From contig JAWLDZ010000005.1 in the NCBI GenBank assembly GCA_041686355.1, positions 7,213 through 71,212 of the forward strand: a stretch of DNA of 64,000 nucleotides, written 5' to 3'. The notes below the pieces were generated by a model. That model did no database searches and was not told the origin of the DNA. It saw only the letters and a program-made list of their open reading frames with translations. The position numbers and the translations under genes were made by a program. The stretch is from DSBN01 sp041686355 (lineage in GTDB: Bacteria; Spirochaetota; Spirochaetia; DSM-16054; Sediminispirochaetaceae). Shown piece by piece: positions 61,068 through 64,000 of this stretch; position 1 is the stretch's first letter; each line of letters starts with the position of its first letter.

Positions 61068-61159
61068 ACTGATGTAGTTTTTACTAGTGTAGGCCTTACT
61101 AATATGGGTATTGTCCCTCTCTCAATACACGGCCCACAACTCATAAAGGAGCAGAATGA

Positions 61160-62389
61160 ATGGCGAGAATTAACAGCAACTACCGAAAATTAGCAGCGGG
61201 CTATCTTTTTCCCGAGATCGCACGCAGAACCGAAGCATATGTAAAGGAACATCCTAACACCAAGATCCGAAAGCTGGGAATCGGAAACACCACCGAACCC
61301 CTCACGACCACGGTCCTTGAAGGGCTTCACCGGGGGGTGGATAAACTGGCAAAGCGCGAGACCTACAGTGGTTATGGGGATGAGCAGGGGGACAGCCGCC
61401 TCCGAGAGAAGCTGGCGGAATACTATCAGAGGCGTAACGTGCAGCTGGAGCCGAAGGAATTTTTTATCAGTGACGGCGCCAAACCCGACTCAGGCAATAT
61501 TCAGTCAATTTTTTCACTTGATAATGTAGTGGCGGTGCAGGATCCGGCCTACCCCGTTTATGTCGATTCGAATGTCATCAGCGGCCGCACCGGCGAGCAT
61601 GTCACTGAAGAGGGGCGTTACAAAGGCCTGCTGTACATGCCCTGTAACGAAGAGAACGGCTTTATTCCATCTCCACCGAACGAGAAGGCGGATATCATAT
61701 ACCTCTGCAGCCCGAACAACCCGACCGGCGCGGTTGCCACCCATGCTCAGCTTAAGAGCTTCGTCGACTACGCTCGGGAGCAGAAAGCGGTAATTATCTA
61801 CGATGCTTCATACTCAGAATATATTGAGGATGATGCTCTTCCAAAAACAATTTATGAAGTTGAAGGGGCCGAAGAGTGTGCTATCGAAATTAACAGCCTT
61901 TCCAAGTTCGCCGGCTTTACCGGAGTACGGCTCGGCTGGTCGGTGGTGCCATCCGCTCTTACCGTTGAAGACAGCCGCCCGGATGAGGTCCGCAGCATGT
62001 GGAACCGTCGTCAAAGCACCTTCTTTAACGGCGCCTCAAATATTGTGCAGGAAGGTGCCTTGTCGGTTTTCACCGAACAGGGCCTGAAAGAGAGTAGCGA
62101 ACTGGTAGAATACTATATGGAAAACGCCCGTATTATCCGAAGGGGTATGCAGTCTCTCGGCCTGACAGCCTTCGGCGGAGACAACGCCCCCTACATCTGG
62201 CTGAAAGCCCCCAATAACCTGGGCTCATGGGAGTTCTTTGATAAACTGCTGCAGGAGACAGGTGTAATCGGTACTCCTGGTGTCGGATTCGGCCCGGGGG
62301 GCGAAGGCTACTTCCGGCTGAGCGCTTTCGGTCACCGCGAGGATATTGAAGCGGCAGTTACTACTATTACAGACAACCTTAAGATATAA
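61160..62389 (+). CDS. dapL: LL-diaminopimelate aminotransferase
   Basis: Converts tetrahydrodipicolinate directly to LL-diaminopimelate, bypassing succinylase or acetylase routes. 409 residues, class I PLP aminotransferase; PLP Lys in NSLSKFAGFTGVRLGW, and FISDGAKPDSGNIQ and CSPNNPTGAV are DapL-like. AAAGGAGCAGAATGA precedes ATG. The 222-bp interval upstream holds the repeats and terminator listed. Confidence 0.95.
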   Translation: MARINSNYRKLAAGYLFPEIARRTEAYVKEHPNTKIRKLGIGNTTEPLTTTVLEGLHRGVDKLAKRETYSGYGDEQGDSRLREKLAEYYQRRNVQLEPKEFFISDGAKPDSGNIQSIFSLDNVVAVQDPAYPVYVDSNVISGRTGEHVTEEGRYKGLLYMPCNEENGFIPSPPNEKADIIYLCSPNNPTGAVATHAQLKSFVDYAREQKAVIIYDASYSEYIEDDALPKTIYEVEGAEECAIEINSLSKFAGFTGVRLGWSVVPSALTVEDSRPDEVRSMWNRRQSTFFNGASNIVQEGALSVFTEQGLKESSELVEYYMENARIIRRGMQSLGLTAFGGDNAPYIWLKAPNNLGSWEFFDKLLQETGVIGTPGVGFGPGGEGYFRLSAFGHREDIEAAVTTITDNLKI

Positions 62390-62420
62390 ACCAAATTGAC
62401 CTTGAAGGAGAGAATAATCC

Positions 62421-63686
62421 ATGAGTGATAAGACATTTCCCTTTTCCCGAGAAAAGTTAGAGGAGATCGCTGCAGAAATTCCGACTCCCTTTCACCTATA
62501 CGATGAAAAGGCTATACGAGAAACAGCCCGTTACATGAACAAGGCCTTCGACTGGGTTCCCGGAGGCTTCAAGAACTATTTTGCCGTGAAGGCCTGCCCT
62601 AACCCGTCAATTATGCAACTATTGAAGGAAGAGGGCTTCGGCTCCGACTGCAGCTCTCTTCCGGAGCTTGAGATGGCAGATAAAGTCGGTATCTGCGGAG
62701 AAGATATCATGTTCAGCTCTAATGATACTCCCGCTGAAGAGTATCAGCGGGCGAAAGATCTGTGTGCGATAATCAATCTCGATGATATCACCCATATTGA
62801 TTATCTGAAACAGCATGCCGGCATTCCCGATACTATCTGTTTTCGTTACAATCCCGGCGACAGGCGTACCGGTAATGCAATTATCGGGGAACCGACCGAG
62901 GCAAAATACGGTCTTACCCATGAACAAATTTTTGAGGCCTATCGCATTATGAAAGAGAAGGGAGTTAAGAAGTTTGCCCTTCACACCATGGTAGCTTCCA
63001 ACGAGCTGAATCCCGATTACTTTATTGAAACTGCCCGTATGCTTTTTCAGCTGGCGGTGGATTTACAGAAAGAGGTCGGAGTACGGATTGAGATGATCAA
63101 CCTTGGCGGAGGGGTCGGCATTCCCTATAAACCCGAAGAAGAACCGGTTGATCTTGAATACGTGTCCCGGGGAGTACAGAAACTGTATGAAGAGATTCTC
63201 AAGCCCGCCGGCCTGGATCCCATGCGGATTGTCATGGAGTGCGGGCGAGTTATAACCGGGCCGAATGGCTACCTGATAAGCAGAGTTCGCCACCTGAGCA
63301 AGAAGTACAAGAATTATGCCGGTTTGGATGCCTCCATGGCTAATTTGATGCGCCCGGCGGTCTACGGGGCCTACCATCATATTTCGGTTCCAGGAAAGGA
63401 GGATCAGCCTCATGATCATGTGTACGACGTGACGGGATCACTCTGTGAAAACAATGACAAGTTCGCCGTCGACCGCTCCCTGCCGAAGCTGGAAGAGGGA
63501 GATTTAGTAGCGCTGCACGAGGCAGGCGCCCACGGGTATGCAATGGGTTTTAACTACAACGGTAAACTGCGCTCAGCGGAGGTGCTGCTTCATGATGATG
63601 GAAGCTTTCGAATGATTCGGAGGGCAGAGACGATAGATGACTATTTTGCTACCCTACGCTTTGCAGGAGCCTCAATTTCCCTGTGA
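62421..63686 (+). CDS. lysA: diaminopimelate decarboxylase
   Basis: Final lysine step. 421 residues, fold III PLP enzyme; PLP Lys in YFAVKACPNP, GGGVGIPY phosphate-binding loop and CENNDKFAVDR carrying the active-site Cys. GAAGGAGAG precedes ATG. With dapA and dapL it forms a compact lysine/DAP set. Confidence 0.93.
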   Translation: MSDKTFPFSREKLEEIAAEIPTPFHLYDEKAIRETARYMNKAFDWVPGGFKNYFAVKACPNPSIMQLLKEEGFGSDCSSLPELEMADKVGICGEDIMFSSNDTPAEEYQRAKDLCAIINLDDITHIDYLKQHAGIPDTICFRYNPGDRRTGNAIIGEPTEAKYGLTHEQIFEAYRIMKEKGVKKFALHTMVASNELNPDYFIETARMLFQLAVDLQKEVGVRIEMINLGGGVGIPYKPEEEPVDLEYVSRGVQKLYEEILKPAGLDPMRIVMECGRVITGPNGYLISRVRHLSKKYKNYAGLDASMANLMRPAVYGAYHHISVPGKEDQPHDHVYDVTGSLCENNDKFAVDRSLPKLEEGDLVALHEAGAHGYAMGFNYNGKLRSAEVLLHDDGSFRMIRRAETIDDYFATLRFAGASISL

Positions 63687-63750
63687 CTTTACATTAGTAC
63701 AGATACGCAACTTAGTTTGCACATCCCCAAGTTTCAGGTAAAGTGAGATC

Positions 63751-64000
63751 ATGACTACAGAGACCTTCCCTCGAATTGACAGTAATCCGGAATTAAGAAA
63801 GAGGCTATTGCAGTATTGCCGTTTAAAATCAGGCGAAGTGTGGGAAGATCCTGAAGGGCGACACCGCGTAGGGGTGCTTGATGCAACTAAAAAAGAGAAT
63901 TTAGAGCGTTTGGTTGATGGCTGCAACGTTGATTTGATGGTCAATGACCCTCCCTATAATTTTTCTGTTGGCGGAAAGAACACCTCAGCCCTCTCAGCTC
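63751..64000 (+). CDS. DNA methyltransferase, N-terminal part (runs off the window)
   Basis: Open frame from ATG 63751 to the window end (83 codons, incomplete). It reads RVGVLDATKKENLERLV and then VDLMVNDPPYNFSVGG, where DPPY is motif IV of N6-adenine/N4-cytosine methyltransferases. Motif IV comes first, as in the beta class. No restriction partner can be seen before the edge. Confidence 0.8.
   Translation, partial: MTTETFPRIDSNPELRKRLLQYCRLKSGEVWEDPEGRHRVGVLDATKKENLERLVDGCNVDLMVNDPPYNFSVGGKNTSALSA

Noticed and set aside
1..64000. tRNA, rRNA, CRISPR, insertion sequences or prophage
   Set aside because: Reading intergenic regions by eye showed no T-loop/acceptor patterns, spaced repeats, transposase or phage genes. 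A covariance-model scan would be needed to exclude small RNAs fully.

Overview
The window reads as chromosomal DNA of a free-living, probably anaerobic spirochaete (inference). The pointers are: a Gx-transporter/ApbE-like cluster, a DUF2225 protein, three LPP20-type lipoproteins, a stand-alone HPr, a CheB-CheR-PAS fusion, NfnAB, a glutaredoxin beside a ferredoxin:thioredoxin reductase catalytic chain, and lysine synthesis by DapL. No single feature proves the phylum. No rRNA, tRNA, CRISPR array, transposase or phage gene was seen. Two 100-N scaffold gaps (26203-26302, 38118-38217) show that this is a draft scaffold.

Layout. 1-6.5 kb (minus): cdaA, ybbR, acpS and DUF2225 (c-di-AMP and envelope), a BNR/DUF4015 glycosidase-like secreted protein, and cardiolipin synthase. 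6.6-8.5 kb (plus): a RlmD/TrmA-type RNA methyltransferase and 5-formyl-THF cyclo-ligase. 8.5-10.8 kb (minus): nfnA-nfnB, electron-bifurcating transhydrogenase. 10.9-21 kb (minus): the branched-chain amino-acid block ilvB-ilvN-ilvC-cimA-leuA-leuC-leuD-leuB. It is preceded by a promoter, a 67-codon Ile/Leu-rich leader peptide and a highly structured leader RNA. 21-24.2 kb: Gx transporter, a small protein and ApbE-like lipoprotein (minus), then HPr and a cupin (plus). 24.2-30.9 kb (minus): the sufCBDU-sufT operon without sufS, then ettA (broken by a gap) and a PfkB sugar kinase. 31-37.4 kb (minus): CheB-CheR-PAS fusion, hybrid histidine kinase, and an erythrin-VIT iron transporter.

37.5-41.8 kb (plus): rpiB, then a decayed patch. 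It holds a broken histidine kinase across an assembly gap with 99-bp duplicated edges, a lipoprotein, a DUF434 protein, a diguanylate cyclase, and a scar of another kinase C-terminus. 41.8-50.4 kb: glnS, rlmK-like methyltransferase, DUF493, OsmC, phosphohexomutase, HMA protein, galE, FMN hydroxyacid dehydrogenase, and the glutaredoxin/FTR pair. 50.4-57.4 kb: dacA, a DMT-like membrane protein, an inositol-phosphatase-like protein, a queuosine-precursor transporter and the LPP20 lipoprotein cluster. 57.6-59.2 kb: a small protein with a leaderless-type promoter, THEP1 NTPase and MobB. 59.2-63.7 kb: an ACT-domain protein divergent from dapA, then dapL and lysA. The window ends in the 5' part of a DNA methyltransferase gene.

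The most interesting signals are: (i) the putative attenuator in front of ilvB, with an Ile/Leu-rich peptide, 7 of 10 Leu codons CTA, no Val, and three leader segments that can pair in mutually exclusive ways, one of them with the ilvB ribosome-binding site; (ii) three unrelated small genes whose -10 box ends exactly 6 nt before ATG, with a 17-nt spacer and no Shine-Dalgarno, suggesting leaderless mRNAs; (iii) a 21-bp-arm perfect palindrome in front of one of them.
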